A DNA stretch of 64,000 nucleotides, from positions 62,001 through 126,000 of the forward strand of contig JBJHCV010000008.1 in NCBI GenBank assembly GCA_050486225.1, written 5' to 3'. The notes below the pieces were generated by a model that saw nothing but the letters and a program-made list of their open reading frames with translations, searched no databases and was not told the DNA's origin. Shown here piece by piece: positions 49,364 to 59,476 of this stretch. The DNA is from JBBDIX01 sp050486225. Lineage in GTDB: Bacteria; Actinomycetota; Nitriliruptoria; Nitriliruptorales; Nitriliruptoraceae. Both the position numbers and the translations under genes were made by a program. How positions within the stretch are numbered: position 1 is the stretch's first letter; the number at the start of each line of letters is the position of its first letter.

Positions 49364-50679
49364 GTGCCACGGGGCTCGTGAGCGCGATGTCGTACCGGTA
49401 CGACATCGAGGGCGTGGACGACATCGACGTCTACGAACAGCACGACGGCTACGCCGGGTTGCGGCGCGCACTCGAGATGGGCCACACGGAGATCATCGAC
49501 GCGGTGAAGGCGTCGGGCATCCGCGGCCGCGGTGGCGCTGGGTTCCCCACGGGGCTGAAGTGGTCGTTCGTCGCCCAGGGGACGGGCAAGCCCGTGTACG
49601 TCGTGTGCAACGCCGACGAGGGCGAGCCGGGGACCTTCAAGGACCGCCCGCTCATGGAACGCGACCCCCACCAGCTGGTGGAGGGGATGATCGTCGCGGG
49701 TCTCGCCCTCAACTCGGAGCACGGCTACATCTACCTGCGCGGTGAGTTCGCGCACGCCGGACGGTCCCTGTCGAAGGCCATCCGTCAGGCATACGAGAAG
49801 GGCTACCTCGGTGCCGACGTCATGGGGTCGGGTCGTCGCTTCGACCTGACGCTGCACCGCGGCGCCGGCGCCTACATCTGTGGCGAGGAGACCGCGCTGC
49901 TCGACTCGCTCGAGGGTCGCCGCGGACAGCCCCGACTGCGGCCGCCGTTCCCCGCGGCACACGGGCTGTTCGGGTGCCCGACGACCGTGAACAACGTCGA
50001 GTCGATCGCCGCGGTGCCGTTCGTGCTCCGGCACGGGCCGGACTGGTGGCGTCAGTGGGGCACGGAGAAGTCGCCCGGCCCCAAGCTGATGTGCATCTCG
50101 GGCGAGGTCAACGCCCCCGGCAACTACGAGGTCGCGCTCGGCACCCCGGTGCGCGAGATGATCGAGATCGCCGGTGGGATGCGAGAGGGACGCGAACTGC
50201 GGTTCTGGTTCCCCGGCGGGTCGTCGACGCCGATGCTCCCGGCCGACCAGGCAGACCTTCCGTACACGTTCGAGGACATCCAGGAGGCGGGCTCGCTGCT
50301 CGGCACGGGCGCACTCATGCTGTACTCCGACCAGACCTGTGTCGTCGACACCGTCTGGCGCTTCACCCAGTTCTACGAGCACGAGTCGTGCGGCAAGTGC
50401 ACCCCCTGCCGCGAGGGCAGCATGTGGCTGTCGCAGATCTACCGCCGCATCGAGACGGGGTCTGGACGCATGGAGGACCTCGACCTGCTCGAGGACCTGT
50501 GCGCGAACATCTTCGGACGCGTGTTCTGCGCGCTCGGCGACGGGATGACCTCGCCCATCGTGTCCAGCCTGAAGTACTTCCGCGACGACTACGTCGAGCA
50601 CATCCGCCGTGGCAGGTGCCCACTCGGCACCACCGAGCCGCGTCGTGACGTGCCCATGCTCGTGCCGGGAAGGGCCTGA
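49360..50679 (+). CDS. nuoF: NADH-quinone oxidoreductase subunit F
   Basis: A 439-residue flavoprotein that binds NADH, FMN and cluster N3. GRGGAGFPTGLKW is the NADH-binding loop, CNADEGEPGTFKDR the FMN site, GAGAYICGEETALL follows, and the N3 ligands are C344, C347 and C350 (SCGKCTPCREG) plus a later Cys in RVFCALGDG. The ATG overlaps nuoE by 4 bp. Full length. Confidence 0.95.
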   Translation: MSATGLVSAMSYRYDIEGVDDIDVYEQHDGYAGLRRALEMGHTEIIDAVKASGIRGRGGAGFPTGLKWSFVAQGTGKPVYVVCNADEGEPGTFKDRPLMERDPHQLVEGMIVAGLALNSEHGYIYLRGEFAHAGRSLSKAIRQAYEKGYLGADVMGSGRRFDLTLHRGAGAYICGEETALLDSLEGRRGQPRLRPPFPAAHGLFGCPTTVNNVESIAAVPFVLRHGPDWWRQWGTEKSPGPKLMCISGEVNAPGNYEVALGTPVREMIEIAGGMREGRELRFWFPGGSSTPMLPADQADLPYTFEDIQEAGSLLGTGALMLYSDQTCVVDTVWRFTQFYEHESCGKCTPCREGSMWLSQIYRRIETGSGRMEDLDLLEDLCANIFGRVFCALGDGMTSPIVSSLKYFRDDYVEHIRRGRCPLGTTEPRRDVPMLVPGRA

Positions 50680-50680
50680 C

Positions 50681-53113
50681 GTGAGCAACCCCGAGCCGAC
50701 CGTCGAGACGGTCACCCTCACCATCGACGACCACGAGGTCACCGTCCCCGTCGGGACGCTGATCATCCGTGCCGCCGAACGTCTGGGAACGATCGTCCCG
50801 CGCTTCTGTGACCACCCCCTTCTCGACCCGGTCGGGGCGTGCCGCCAGTGCATCGTGGAGGTCGAGGGCGCGCCGAAGCCCATGATGGCCTGCACCACTC
50901 CGGTGGCGCCCGAGATGGTGGTGCGCACCCAACTGACCTCGGAGATGGCACGCCGCGGACAGGAGGGCACGCTCGAGTTCCTGCTCGCCAACCACCCGCT
51001 CGACTGCCCGATGTGCGACAAGGGTGGTGAGTGCCCGCTGCAGGACCAGGCGCTCAGCCACGGGTCCAACACCTCGAGGTTCGTCGAGCAGAAGCGCCGC
51101 TACGACAAGCCGGTGGCGGTGAGCGAACAGATCCTGCTCGACCGTGAACGCTGTGTCCTGTGTGCGCGGTGCACCCGGTTCGCCGAGCAGATCGCCGGCG
51201 ACCCGTTCATCGAGCTCTACGAACGTGGTGGCCTCGAACAGGTCGCCGTCTTCGAGGACGAACCCTTCCGCAGCCACTTCTCCGGCAACATCATCCAGAT
51301 CTGCCCGGTCGGCGCCCTCACCTCGACCTCGTACCGGTTCCGGGCGCGGCCGTTCGACGTGGTGACGACACCCAGCGTGTGTGACCACTGCTCGGCGGGG
51401 TGCACGCTCACCGTGCAGTCGCGTCGTGGCGAGATCCAGCGCCAGATGGCACGCACGAACATGGACGTCAACGAGGCGTGGAACTGTGACCGGGGACGCT
51501 TCGCCTTCCGCCACGTGACCAGCGACGCGCGGGTCACCGAACCGCTCGTGCGCACGCGCGACGGGCTCCAGCCCGTCGACTGGGCGCGAGCGCTGCGCAC
51601 CGCTGCCGCCGCGATCCGCAGGGCCGGCGAGGCCGGTGGGGGTCGCGTCGCGGTGCTCACCGGTGGACGGCTCGCCGACGAGGACGCGTACGCGGCGAGC
51701 CGCTACGCCCGCACGATCCTGCACACCGACGACGTGACCTGGACGACGCGGTTCGCCCCCGACGGCGAGACCCAGGAACTCGCGGCGACGGTCGCGCGGA
51801 CGTCGGCGACCTACGCCGACGTCGAGGCGGCACCGGTCATCGTGGTCGCGGGGCTCGACCCGGAGGAGGAGGTGCCGATCCTCCACCTGCGACTGCGCAA
51901 GGCCTGGCGCAACCGCAAGGCGCGCATCGTGGTGGTCGGCCCGTTCACGGGAACCCTCGCCGACCTGACCTGGCGCCACGTGGTGACCGCTCCCGGTCAG
52001 GAGGCCGCGACGCTGGCCCGACTGGGCGACGTCGCCGCCGACGGTGTCCTCGGTGAGGTCGCCACGGCACTGGCCGGAGCCGATGGTCCGGTCGTCCTCG
52101 TCGGCGAACGTGCGGGCGTGTCCTCGCTGTCCGCCGCGGCGGACCTGGCGCGCGCGGCAGGAGGATCGGTGGCGTACGTGCCCCGCCGCGCCGGCGCACG
52201 GGGCGCGCTCGACGCGGGACTGTCCGCGGGGCTGCTGCCCGGTGGACGTCTGCTCGCCGACACGGCGGACCGTGCCGAGGTCGAGGCCGTGTGGGGCGCC
52301 CTGCCGACCGAGCAGGGCCGCAGCCTGCACGAGATCCTCACGGCTGCGGCTGCGGGCGAGATCGACGTGCTCCACCTCATCGGGGTCGACCTGGTGCGTG
52401 ACGCCGCCTCGGTGGAGCTCGCGCGCGCGGCACTGGAACGCACCCCGACGGTGATCGTCCAGGACCTCGCCCGCACCGACACCGTGGACGAGTTCGCCGA
52501 CGTGGTCCTGCCCGCGACGGCGAGGCAGGAACGCGAGGGAACCGCGACGAACCTGGAGGGCCGCAGTCAGCGCTTCCGCCGGGCGGTCGACGCACCCGGC
52601 CACGCACAGGACGACTGGCGGATCCTGCGTCAGCTCGCAGCCGTCATCGGCGGGGACCTCGGGTTCGACGACCTCGACGCGATCCGGGCCGAGCGAGCAC
52701 GACTGGGCGTCCGCGCGACCCCGCACCCACACCCCCCGGTCGTGGTTCCCGACGAACCTGCGCGGACCCCGGACGGCCTCGCGGTCGTCGCACGGCCGCT
52801 GCTGCTCGACGAGGGGGTCATGCTCCGGGGTGCCGACGACCTGCTGGCCACACGCCGCGATCCGGTCGCCGTGGTCTCCCCAGAGGACGCCGAACGGCTC
52901 GGGATCGTCGACGGCACGCCTGTCGAGGTGTCCCGAGGTGACGTGCGTCTCACCCTGCCTGCCCGGGTCGACGCCGCTGTCGCACCCGGCGTGGTGGTCG
53001 TGCCATCGAACTCCACACCCGAACCGGTCGGTGCGCTCACGGACCGTGACGGTCGGCTCGAGGTGGCGGTCACCGTGGCCGAGTCCGCACCGGTCGGGGA
53101 GGGCGTGCGATGA
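50681..53113 (+). CDS. nuoG: NADH-quinone oxidoreductase subunit G
   Basis: An 810-residue Fe-S subunit. The N-terminal 2Fe-2S domain has RFCDHPLLDPVGACRQCIVE. Next come the His/Cys-ligated cluster region (DCPMCDKGGECPLQDQ) and the 4Fe-4S pair around CVLCARCTRF and ICPVGAL. A further CDHCSAGCTLTVQSRRGEI four-Cys motif may hold the extra N7-type cluster. The molybdopterin-oxidoreductase-like C-terminal half lacks catalytic residues, as in all NuoG. GTG at 50681, one base after the nuoF stop. Confidence 0.94.
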   Translation: MSNPEPTVETVTLTIDDHEVTVPVGTLIIRAAERLGTIVPRFCDHPLLDPVGACRQCIVEVEGAPKPMMACTTPVAPEMVVRTQLTSEMARRGQEGTLEFLLANHPLDCPMCDKGGECPLQDQALSHGSNTSRFVEQKRRYDKPVAVSEQILLDRERCVLCARCTRFAEQIAGDPFIELYERGGLEQVAVFEDEPFRSHFSGNIIQICPVGALTSTSYRFRARPFDVVTTPSVCDHCSAGCTLTVQSRRGEIQRQMARTNMDVNEAWNCDRGRFAFRHVTSDARVTEPLVRTRDGLQPVDWARALRTAAAAIRRAGEAGGGRVAVLTGGRLADEDAYAASRYARTILHTDDVTWTTRFAPDGETQELAATVARTSATYADVEAAPVIVVAGLDPEEEVPILHLRLRKAWRNRKARIVVVGPFTGTLADLTWRHVVTAPGQEAATLARLGDVAADGVLGEVATALAGADGPVVLVGERAGVSSLSAAADLARAAGGSVAYVPRRAGARGALDAGLSAGLLPGGRLLADTADRAEVEAVWGALPTEQGRSLHEILTAAAAGEIDVLHLIGVDLVRDAASVELARAALERTPTVIVQDLARTDTVDEFADVVLPATARQEREGTATNLEGRSQRFRRAVDAPGHAQDDWRILRQLAAVIGGDLGFDDLDAIRAERARLGVRATPHPHPPVVVPDEPARTPDGLAVVARPLLLDEGVMLRGADDLLATRRDPVAVVSPEDAERLGIVDGTPVEVSRGDVRLTLPARVDAAVAPGVVVVPSNSTPEPVGALTDRDGRLEVAVTVAESAPVGEGVR

Positions 53114-54297
53114 CGACCGCGCCCCTGTGGGTGTCGCTGCTCACCACCGTCGTGGTGTTCGCCTACTTCCTGCTGACCACCGCGCTGCTGATCTGGGCGG
53201 AACGCCGCATCGTCGCGCGGATGCAGCAGCGTGTCGGCCCGAACCGGGTCGGGCCGTTCGGCGTGCTGCAGACGCTTGTCGACGGGTTGAAGATGTTCTT
53301 CAAGGAGGACGTCACCCCGGCGATGGTGCGCCAGCCGATCTTCACGATCGCGCCGCTGGTCGGGGTCGTCGCCGGGTTCCTGTCCATCGCCGTCATCCCG
53401 ATCGGTGGCGAGGTCACCCTGTTCGGCGAGACCTTCACGCTGGTCGTCGCCGACCTCCACGTCGGTGTCCTGTGGGTGCTCGCGATGGGTTCCATCCACG
53501 TCTACAGCGTGTTCCTCGCCGGCTGGGCGTCGGCATCTCCCTACCCGCTGCTGGGTGGTGTGCGCGCGAGCGCCCAGATGGTGTCGTACGAGATCGCCCA
53601 GGGGCTCGCGGTCGCGAGTGTGTTCATCTACGCGGGGTCGCTCCGTGTGTCCGACATCATCGAGGCCCAGTCCGGTGACGGACTGCTGGTGGGCATGCCC
53701 GGCTGGTTCGCCATCCCGCTGTTCCCTGCGTTCCTCGTGTTCGTCATCGGCATGGTCGCCGAGGCCGGTCGACCGCCCTTCGACCTCGCCGAGGCGGAGG
53801 GGGAACTGGTCGCCGGGTTCCACACCGAGTACTCGGGGATGCGCTTCGGCATGTTCATGCTCGCCGAGTTCATGTCCGTCGTGACCATGTCCGCCATCGT
53901 GGTCACCCTGTTCCTCGGTGGCCCGGCAGGCCCGACGTTCGGTCTGCCCGAACCCATCGCGGCGCTCATGCCGACGGTCTGGTTCACCGTCAAGATGGCG
54001 GCGTTCATCTTCTTCTTCATCCTTCTGCGAGGCGCACTGCCGCGGACGCGGTACCACCGCCTGATGGACCTCGGGTGGAAGGTGCTCATCCCGATCGCGC
54101 TCGTGTGGACGCTCGTCACGGCAGCGGTGGTGCTCGTCAACGAGCAGGGTGGGCTGTCGAGCCAGGTGCGCCTGGGCATGGGTGCGGTTGCCGGCGTGCT
54201 GCTGCTCGCCGTGCTGTTCGCATCCTCGCCCGAGGGGGACGACACGGAACCGCCGACGGCCCGTCGGACCGACGACCGCAAGGAGGTGGCGCCATGA
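53110..54297 (+). CDS. nuoH: NADH-quinone oxidoreductase subunit H
   Basis: A 395-residue membrane subunit with eight or nine helices that completes the quinone chamber. Signatures are WAERRIVARMQQRVGPNRVG near residues 30-50 and EAGRPPFDLAEAEGELVAGF in the central loop with its conserved acids. The C-terminal tail (PPTARRTDDRKEVAP) is charged. ATG overlaps nuoG by 4 bp; nuoI overlaps the 3' end by 4 bp. Confidence 0.95.
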   Translation: MTTAPLWVSLLTTVVVFAYFLLTTALLIWAERRIVARMQQRVGPNRVGPFGVLQTLVDGLKMFFKEDVTPAMVRQPIFTIAPLVGVVAGFLSIAVIPIGGEVTLFGETFTLVVADLHVGVLWVLAMGSIHVYSVFLAGWASASPYPLLGGVRASAQMVSYEIAQGLAVASVFIYAGSLRVSDIIEAQSGDGLLVGMPGWFAIPLFPAFLVFVIGMVAEAGRPPFDLAEAEGELVAGFHTEYSGMRFGMFMLAEFMSVVTMSAIVVTLFLGGPAGPTFGLPEPIAALMPTVWFTVKMAAFIFFFILLRGALPRTRYHRLMDLGWKVLIPIALVWTLVTAAVVLVNEQGGLSSQVRLGMGAVAGVLLLAVLFASSPEGDDTEPPTARRTDDRKEVAP

Positions 54298-55004
54298 TCG
54301 ACCTCGGCGTGCCGCCCGCACTCGTGACCGCCGCGACGTTCGCGGTGCTCGTCACCCTCGCGTGGGTGCTGCTGACCCGGACGGTGCTCGGACGTGGGTT
54401 CTCCGTGCCGCTGCGCACGATGTTCCGCCGCCCCGAGACCGCGCAGTACCCGGAGGAGCCCAGGCCCGTCCAGGAACGGTTCCACGGTCGGCACCAGCTC
54501 AACCGCTACGACGACGGCCTGGAGAAGTGCATCGGCTGTGAGCTCTGTGCGTGGGCGTGTCCGGCGGACGCGATCTACGTCCAGGGTGCCGACAACACCG
54601 AGGCAGAACGGTTCTCGCCCGGTGAGCGGTATGCCGAGGACTACCAGATCAACTACAGCCGTTGCATCCTGTGTGGACTGTGCATCGAGGCGTGCCCGAC
54701 GCGCGCGCTGACGATGACCCACGACTACGAGATCTCCGAGGGCAGCCGCTCCGACCTGGTGTGGACCAAGGACCGGCTGCTCGCGCCGCCGCCGGAGGGA
54801 ACGTCCGACACGCCCCACACGGGCGCGCACGTCCGGGCACGTGGACGCAACTACTACGGCGGACTCGCCGTCACCCCGCCGATGGTGCAGGCAGGTTCCG
54901 TTCCCCCGGCGACCGCCTCGGTGTTCCGGCTCGCTGCGGAGACCCTTCCGATGCACCCCGGGGATGCGGCGCCCGTCGAGGCCGACGACGAGGGACAGGA
55001 GTGA
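54294..55004 (+). CDS. nuoI: NADH-quinone oxidoreductase subunit I
   Basis: A 236-residue ferredoxin-type subunit with clusters N6a and N6b: C79, C82, C85, C89 (CIGCELCAWACP) and C124, C127, C130, C134 (CILCGLCIEACP). Residues 9-28 are hydrophobic and may anchor the protein. A 75-residue C-terminal tail extends beyond the core. ATG overlaps nuoH by 4 bp; nuoJ overlaps its 3' end by 4 bp. Confidence 0.95.
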   Translation: MIDLGVPPALVTAATFAVLVTLAWVLLTRTVLGRGFSVPLRTMFRRPETAQYPEEPRPVQERFHGRHQLNRYDDGLEKCIGCELCAWACPADAIYVQGADNTEAERFSPGERYAEDYQINYSRCILCGLCIEACPTRALTMTHDYEISEGSRSDLVWTKDRLLAPPPEGTSDTPHTGAHVRARGRNYYGGLAVTPPMVQAGSVPPATASVFRLAAETLPMHPGDAAPVEADDEGQE

Positions 55005-55726
55005 TCGTGCCGTTCTCGTCGACCGTGACGTTCCTCGGGCCGCTGCCCGGGGAGGTCGTCGCGTTCTGGCTGTTCGCCGTGCTCGCCCTGGGGTCCGCCA
55101 TCGCGGTCATCGCCATGCGCGACATCGTCCACGGCGCACTGATGCTCGTCGTCAACCTGCTCGCGATCGCCGGTCTGTACCTGACCCTGGAGTCGTCGTT
55201 CCTGTCGATCATCCAGGTCCTCGTGTACGGCGGCGCCATCATGGTGCTCTTCCTGTTCGTGATCATGCTGCTCGGGGTGCATCGCGACGACCTGCTCCTC
55301 GCTCGGGCGCGGCGGTCCTGGCTGCTCGCGACCGGAGCGGGGATCGTCCTGTCGGCCGCGCTCCTGCTCGCCTTCGTCGGTTCATACACCGGACCGGGAT
55401 CGGTGTGCGGGCCCGACGTGGTCGCCACCGACGGGGTTCGCTGTGTCGGCCTCGAACAGACGCTCGGTGAGGACCGGTCCGGTGTCGCGTTCCTCGGCCT
55501 GCGTCTGTTCACGCGTTACACGTACGCGTTCGAACTCTCGGCCCTGCTGCTGACCGTCGCGACCATCGGCGCGGTGATCCTTGCGCGCCGACGGGACCTT
55601 GAACCCGAGGACCTCGACGACACGGCGAGGGTGCTCGGGGACGGCGACGGGGACGGCGAGGACCTCGTCGACCCGACGACCGACGACGCGGCCACCGCCG
55701 GCAGCACCGACCGGCAGGAGGGCTGA
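55001..55726 (+). CDS. nuoJ: NADH-quinone oxidoreductase subunit J
   Basis: A 241-residue membrane subunit with five helices. The third helix region QVLVYGGAIMVLFLFVIML is the conserved pi-bulge helix of NuoJ. A loop of about 45 residues (SYTGPGSVCGPDVV onward) lies outside the membrane, and the C-terminal tail is acidic with Asp-Gly repeats (DGDGDGED). GTG at 55001 overlaps nuoI by 4 bp; GTG 55007 is possible. nuoK follows after two bases. Confidence 0.93.
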   Translation: MIVPFSSTVTFLGPLPGEVVAFWLFAVLALGSAIAVIAMRDIVHGALMLVVNLLAIAGLYLTLESSFLSIIQVLVYGGAIMVLFLFVIMLLGVHRDDLLLARARRSWLLATGAGIVLSAALLLAFVGSYTGPGSVCGPDVVATDGVRCVGLEQTLGEDRSGVAFLGLRLFTRYTYAFELSALLLTVATIGAVILARRRDLEPEDLDDTARVLGDGDGDGEDLVDPTTDDAATAGSTDRQEG

Positions 55727-55728
55727 CC

Positions 55729-56028
55729 GTGGCGATCGGCTACTACTACGTGCTCTCCGGGCTGCTGTTCACCATCGGCCTCGTCGGGGTGACGGTCCGG
55801 CGCAACGCACTCGTGCTGTTCATGTGCGTGGAACTGATGCTCAATGCCGTGAACCTCACGCTTGCCGCGGCCGCGCGGATGTGGGGCGGCCCCGATGGGC
55901 AGGTGTTCGTGTTCTTCGTGATCGTGGTCGCGGCCGCCGAGGTCGTGGTCGGGCTGGCACTGCTCATGAACCTGTACTTCCGTCGAGGGACGCTCGACGT
56001 CGACGTCCCCCAGCTGCTGAGGTACTGA
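55729..56028 (+). CDS. nuoK: NADH-quinone oxidoreductase subunit K
   Basis: A 99-residue three-helix subunit, the smallest antiporter-like piece (MrpC family). The conserved glutamates lie in CVELMLNAVNL and AAAEVVVGLALLM, both needed for proton translocation in studied enzymes. GTG start, two bases after nuoJ; nuoL begins one base after the stop. Confidence 0.95.
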   Translation: MAIGYYYVLSGLLFTIGLVGVTVRRNALVLFMCVELMLNAVNLTLAAAARMWGGPDGQVFVFFVIVVAAAEVVVGLALLMNLYFRRGTLDVDVPQLLRY

Positions 56029-56029
56029 C

Positions 56030-57973
56030 GTGACCCTGCTCGCCGCCGACGTCGCGTCGGTCAACGAGGTTGCCAGTGCGACCGCAGGAGCGGTCGCACT
56101 GGCCTGGCTCGTCCCGGTGATCCCGTTCGTGGGGTTCCTCGCGGTCCTGCTGACCACCCGTGTGCTCGCCGACCGTGCCGCCCACCTCGCACTCGGTGCC
56201 GCCGTCGCCGCATTCGTCCTGTCGATCGCGATCGCGATGCAGGTCATCGCCGAGCCCGCGACGTACCTGCGTGCGATGCCGACCTGGATCGAGGTCGGTG
56301 ACCTGCGGGTCACGTTCGAACTGCTCGTGGACCAGTTGACCGCCGTGATGCTGCTCGTCGTGACCGGTGTCGGTCTCCTCGTCCACGTGTACTCGGTCGG
56401 CTACATGCACGGCGACGAGCGCTACCCCCGGTTCTTCGCGTACCTCAACCTGTTCCTCGCGTCGATGCTCGTCCTGGTGCTCGGGTCGAACCTGCTCACC
56501 CTGTTCCTCGGCTGGGAGCTGGTCGGGCTGTCGAGCTACCTGCTCATCGGCTTCTGGTTCGAACGCACGGAGTACGCGACCGCCGCGAAGAAGGCGTTCG
56601 TCACCAACCGGGTCGGCGACGTCTCGTTCATGGTCGCGATGTTCCTCGCCTTCGCGACCTTCGGGACGCTCGACATCCTCACGATCAACGCCGAGGCCGC
56701 CACGGTGTCGTCGAGCACCGCGTTCCTCCTGACGGCGCTGCTGCTCGGTGGCGCGGTCGCGAAGTCCGCCCAGATCCCGCTGTACGTCTGGCTGCCCGAC
56801 GCCATGGCCGGACCGACACCGGTGTCCGCGCTCATCCACGCCGCGACGATGGTGACCGCCGGCGTCTACCTGATGGTGCGGATGTCTCCCGTGGTCGTGG
56901 GATCGGTCGACGCGATGACCCTGATCGCCTGGATCGGTGCCGCGACGGCCCTGATGGCGGCCCTGATCGCGGTGCGCCAGGACGACATCAAGAAGATCCT
57001 CGCGTACTCGACCGTGTCGCAGCTGGGGTTCATGTTCATCGCCGTCGGCGTCGGCGCGTTCCGCGAGGGGATCTTCCACCTGGTCACCCACGCCTTCTTC
57101 AAGGGCCTGCTCTTCCTCGCGGCCGGCTCCGTCATGCACGCGATGGCCAACCGCACGGACGTGTGGCAGATGGGTGGCCTGCGGCGTGTCATGCCGGTGA
57201 CCTTCTGGACCTCGGCCGTGGCGTGGCTGGCGATCGCCGGTGTGCCGCCGTTCGCCGGGTTCTTCTCCAAGGACCAGATCCTCACCGAGGCGTACATGCA
57301 CGGGTTCGGCGGGGTGTGGGCGGTCGGACTCGCCGCAGCCGTGCTCACCGCGTTCTACATGTCACGGTGGTTCTTCCTGGTGTTCCTCGGTCCGCCCCGT
57401 CATCCCGCCGACGTCCACCCGCACGAGTCGCCACGGTCGATGACCGTCCCGCTGATCGTGCTCGGGGTGCTGTCCGCCGTCGGGGGGCTGGCACTCAACC
57501 CTGTCCACCACGGGCCCCTGTACCGGTTCCTCGCCCCCGTGACCGCCGACGTGGGCGGGCTTGGACTCACTCCGGCCGGACCGCTGGGCGAACCGGTGCT
57601 CATCGGGATCGCCATCGTCGCCGCGGTCGTCGGCATCGGGGTGGCGTGGCTGGCGTACGTGCGTCGGGACGTGACCGCCGGGCGGGAGTCGGAGCCGATC
57701 CGCGGACGACTGGCTGACCTGCTCGAGCGGCGCCTCCTCGTCGACGAGTTCTACGAGGCCATCCTCGTGCGAGGCGGCGGGGGACTCGCGCGCGCCGCGG
57801 TGTGGTTCGACACCCGGGTCGTCGACCGGGCCGTCGACGGGGTGGGCGCCGCCTCACTCACGATCGCACGGACCGGGCGTCGCGCGCAGGCCGGTCCAGT
57901 CCGTACGTACGTCGCCGCCGTCGTCGTCGGTGCCATCGCGCTGATCGCCGTCGTCATCGCCAGGGTGGTCTGA
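56030..57973 (+). CDS. nuoL: NADH-quinone oxidoreductase subunit L
   Basis: A 647-residue distal antiporter-like subunit with about 15 helices. FLGWELVGLSSYLLIGFW contains the conserved glutamate, and PLYVWLPDAMAGPTPVSALIHAATMV is the core helix-7/8 signature with key Lys/His residues nearby. The C-terminal part includes the long lateral helix. GTG at 56030. Confidence 0.95.
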   Translation: MTLLAADVASVNEVASATAGAVALAWLVPVIPFVGFLAVLLTTRVLADRAAHLALGAAVAAFVLSIAIAMQVIAEPATYLRAMPTWIEVGDLRVTFELLVDQLTAVMLLVVTGVGLLVHVYSVGYMHGDERYPRFFAYLNLFLASMLVLVLGSNLLTLFLGWELVGLSSYLLIGFWFERTEYATAAKKAFVTNRVGDVSFMVAMFLAFATFGTLDILTINAEAATVSSSTAFLLTALLLGGAVAKSAQIPLYVWLPDAMAGPTPVSALIHAATMVTAGVYLMVRMSPVVVGSVDAMTLIAWIGAATALMAALIAVRQDDIKKILAYSTVSQLGFMFIAVGVGAFREGIFHLVTHAFFKGLLFLAAGSVMHAMANRTDVWQMGGLRRVMPVTFWTSAVAWLAIAGVPPFAGFFSKDQILTEAYMHGFGGVWAVGLAAAVLTAFYMSRWFFLVFLGPPRHPADVHPHESPRSMTVPLIVLGVLSAVGGLALNPVHHGPLYRFLAPVTADVGGLGLTPAGPLGEPVLIGIAIVAAVVGIGVAWLAYVRRDVTAGRESEPIRGRLADLLERRLLVDEFYEAILVRGGGGLARAAVWFDTRVVDRAVDGVGAASLTIARTGRRAQAGPVRTYVAAVVVGAIALIAVVIARVV

Positions 57974-57976
57974 CCG

Positions 57977-59476
57977 ATGGGGATCCTCACACTCACCGTC
58001 ACGCTGCCCCTGATCGGGGCCCTCGTCATCGCGGTCGCCGGACTCACCGAACGCGCCTCGAAGTGGGTTGCGCTGGCGACGGCGCTCGGAACCTTCGTCG
58101 TCTCGCTCGTCGTGCTGTCCGGATTCGACCTCGCCGACCCGGGCCTGCAGATGGCGAAACGGCTGGCGTGGATCCCCGCGATCGGTGCGGACTTCTCGCT
58201 CGCCGTGGACGGCACGAGCCTCGCGCTGATCCTGCTGACGACCTTCCTCACCCCGATCGTGCTGGTTGCCTCCTGGGACAGCATCTCCGACCGGGTGGTC
58301 GGATACCTGATCGCGTTCCTCGTGCTCGAGGCCGCCGTCATCGGTGTGTTCGCCGCGACCGACCTGCTGCTGTTCTACGTGTTCTTCGAGTTCAGCCTCG
58401 TGCCGATGTACCTGATCATCGGCATCTGGGGCGGGGCACAGCGCCGGTACGCCGCGATCAAGTTCTTCCTGTACACGCTGCTCGGTGGACTCGTGATGCT
58501 CGTCGCGATCCTCTACCTGCAGGTCCAGGCGGGCAGCTTCTCCTACGACGCGGTCAGCGCGCTGTCGCTCGGTCCGACCGAGCAGCGATGGCTGTTCGCT
58601 GCGTTCCTGCTCGCCTTCGCCGTCAAGGTGCCCCTGTTCCCCGTGCACACGTGGCTCCCTGCCGCACACACGGAGGCGCCGACCGGCGGTTCGGTGATGC
58701 TGGCCGCCGTGCTGCTCAAGCTGGGGACGTTCGGTCTGCTGCGCTATGCGCTGCCGATCCTGCCGGACGCGACCGTGCAGTTCGCTCCCTGGCTGCTCGC
58801 GGTGTCGGTCGTCGGGATCCTGTACGGCGCGGTCGTCGCCCTCCTGCAGGCGGACGTGAAGCGACTCGTCGCCTACTCGTCGGTGAGCCACATGGGCTTC
58901 GTCGTGCTCGGCATGTTCGCCCTGAACACGACCGCGACCTCGGCCTCCGTCGTCCAGATGATCAACCACGGGCTGTCGACGGGTGCGCTGTTCCTCCTCA
59001 TCGGGTTCCTGTACGAGCGACGACACACGCGCATGATCGCCGACTTCGGAGGCCTGGCGCGCAGCGTGCCGGTGCTGGCCGGGCTGTGGTTGGTCGTGTC
59101 GCTGTCGTCGCTCGCGCTGCCGGGACTGAACGGGTTCGTCGGCGAGTTCCCCATCCTGCTCGGGACCTTCCAGGTCAACCGGGCCGCCGGGGTACTCGCG
59201 GCGTTCGGTGCGGTGCTCGCCGCCCTCTACCTGTTGTGGGCGTACCAGCGCATGTTCCACGGTCCACTGGAGTCCGAGGAGAACCGGACGACCCGTGACC
59301 TGACGACGCGCGAGGTCGGCGTGCTGGTGCCGCTCATCGCGCTCATCGTCGCGATCGGGGTGTACCCGAAGCCGGTCTTCGACCTCGTGACCCCGTCGGT
59401 CGACCGGGTCCTGATGGAGGTCGAGGCCGGGGTCACCGTTCCGACGGACCACCTCGGTGCGGAGGACGCGCGATGA
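57977..59476 (+). CDS. nuoM: NADH-quinone oxidoreductase subunit M
   Basis: A 499-residue antiporter-like subunit with about 14 helices. The glutamate motif is YVFFEFSLVPMYLIIGIWGG, and the proton-channel region VKVPLFPVHTWLPAAHTEAPTGGSV is intact, with VKRLVAYSSVSHMGFVVLG following. ATG three bases after the nuoL stop; the 3' end overlaps nuoN by 4 bp. Confidence 0.95.
   Translation: MGILTLTVTLPLIGALVIAVAGLTERASKWVALATALGTFVVSLVVLSGFDLADPGLQMAKRLAWIPAIGADFSLAVDGTSLALILLTTFLTPIVLVASWDSISDRVVGYLIAFLVLEAAVIGVFAATDLLLFYVFFEFSLVPMYLIIGIWGGAQRRYAAIKFFLYTLLGGLVMLVAILYLQVQAGSFSYDAVSALSLGPTEQRWLFAAFLLAFAVKVPLFPVHTWLPAAHTEAPTGGSVMLAAVLLKLGTFGLLRYALPILPDATVQFAPWLLAVSVVGILYGAVVALLQADVKRLVAYSSVSHMGFVVLGMFALNTTATSASVVQMINHGLSTGALFLLIGFLYERRHTRMIADFGGLARSVPVLAGLWLVVSLSSLALPGLNGFVGEFPILLGTFQVNRAAGVLAAFGAVLAALYLLWAYQRMFHGPLESEENRTTRDLTTREVGVLVPLIALIVAIGVYPKPVFDLVTPSVDRVLMEVEAGVTVPTDHLGAEDAR

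Noticed and set aside
50363..52732. A 789-codon minus-strand frame opposite nuoG
   Set aside because: nuoG has all Fe-S motifs on the plus strand. The antisense product has no recognisable motif and shadow composition.
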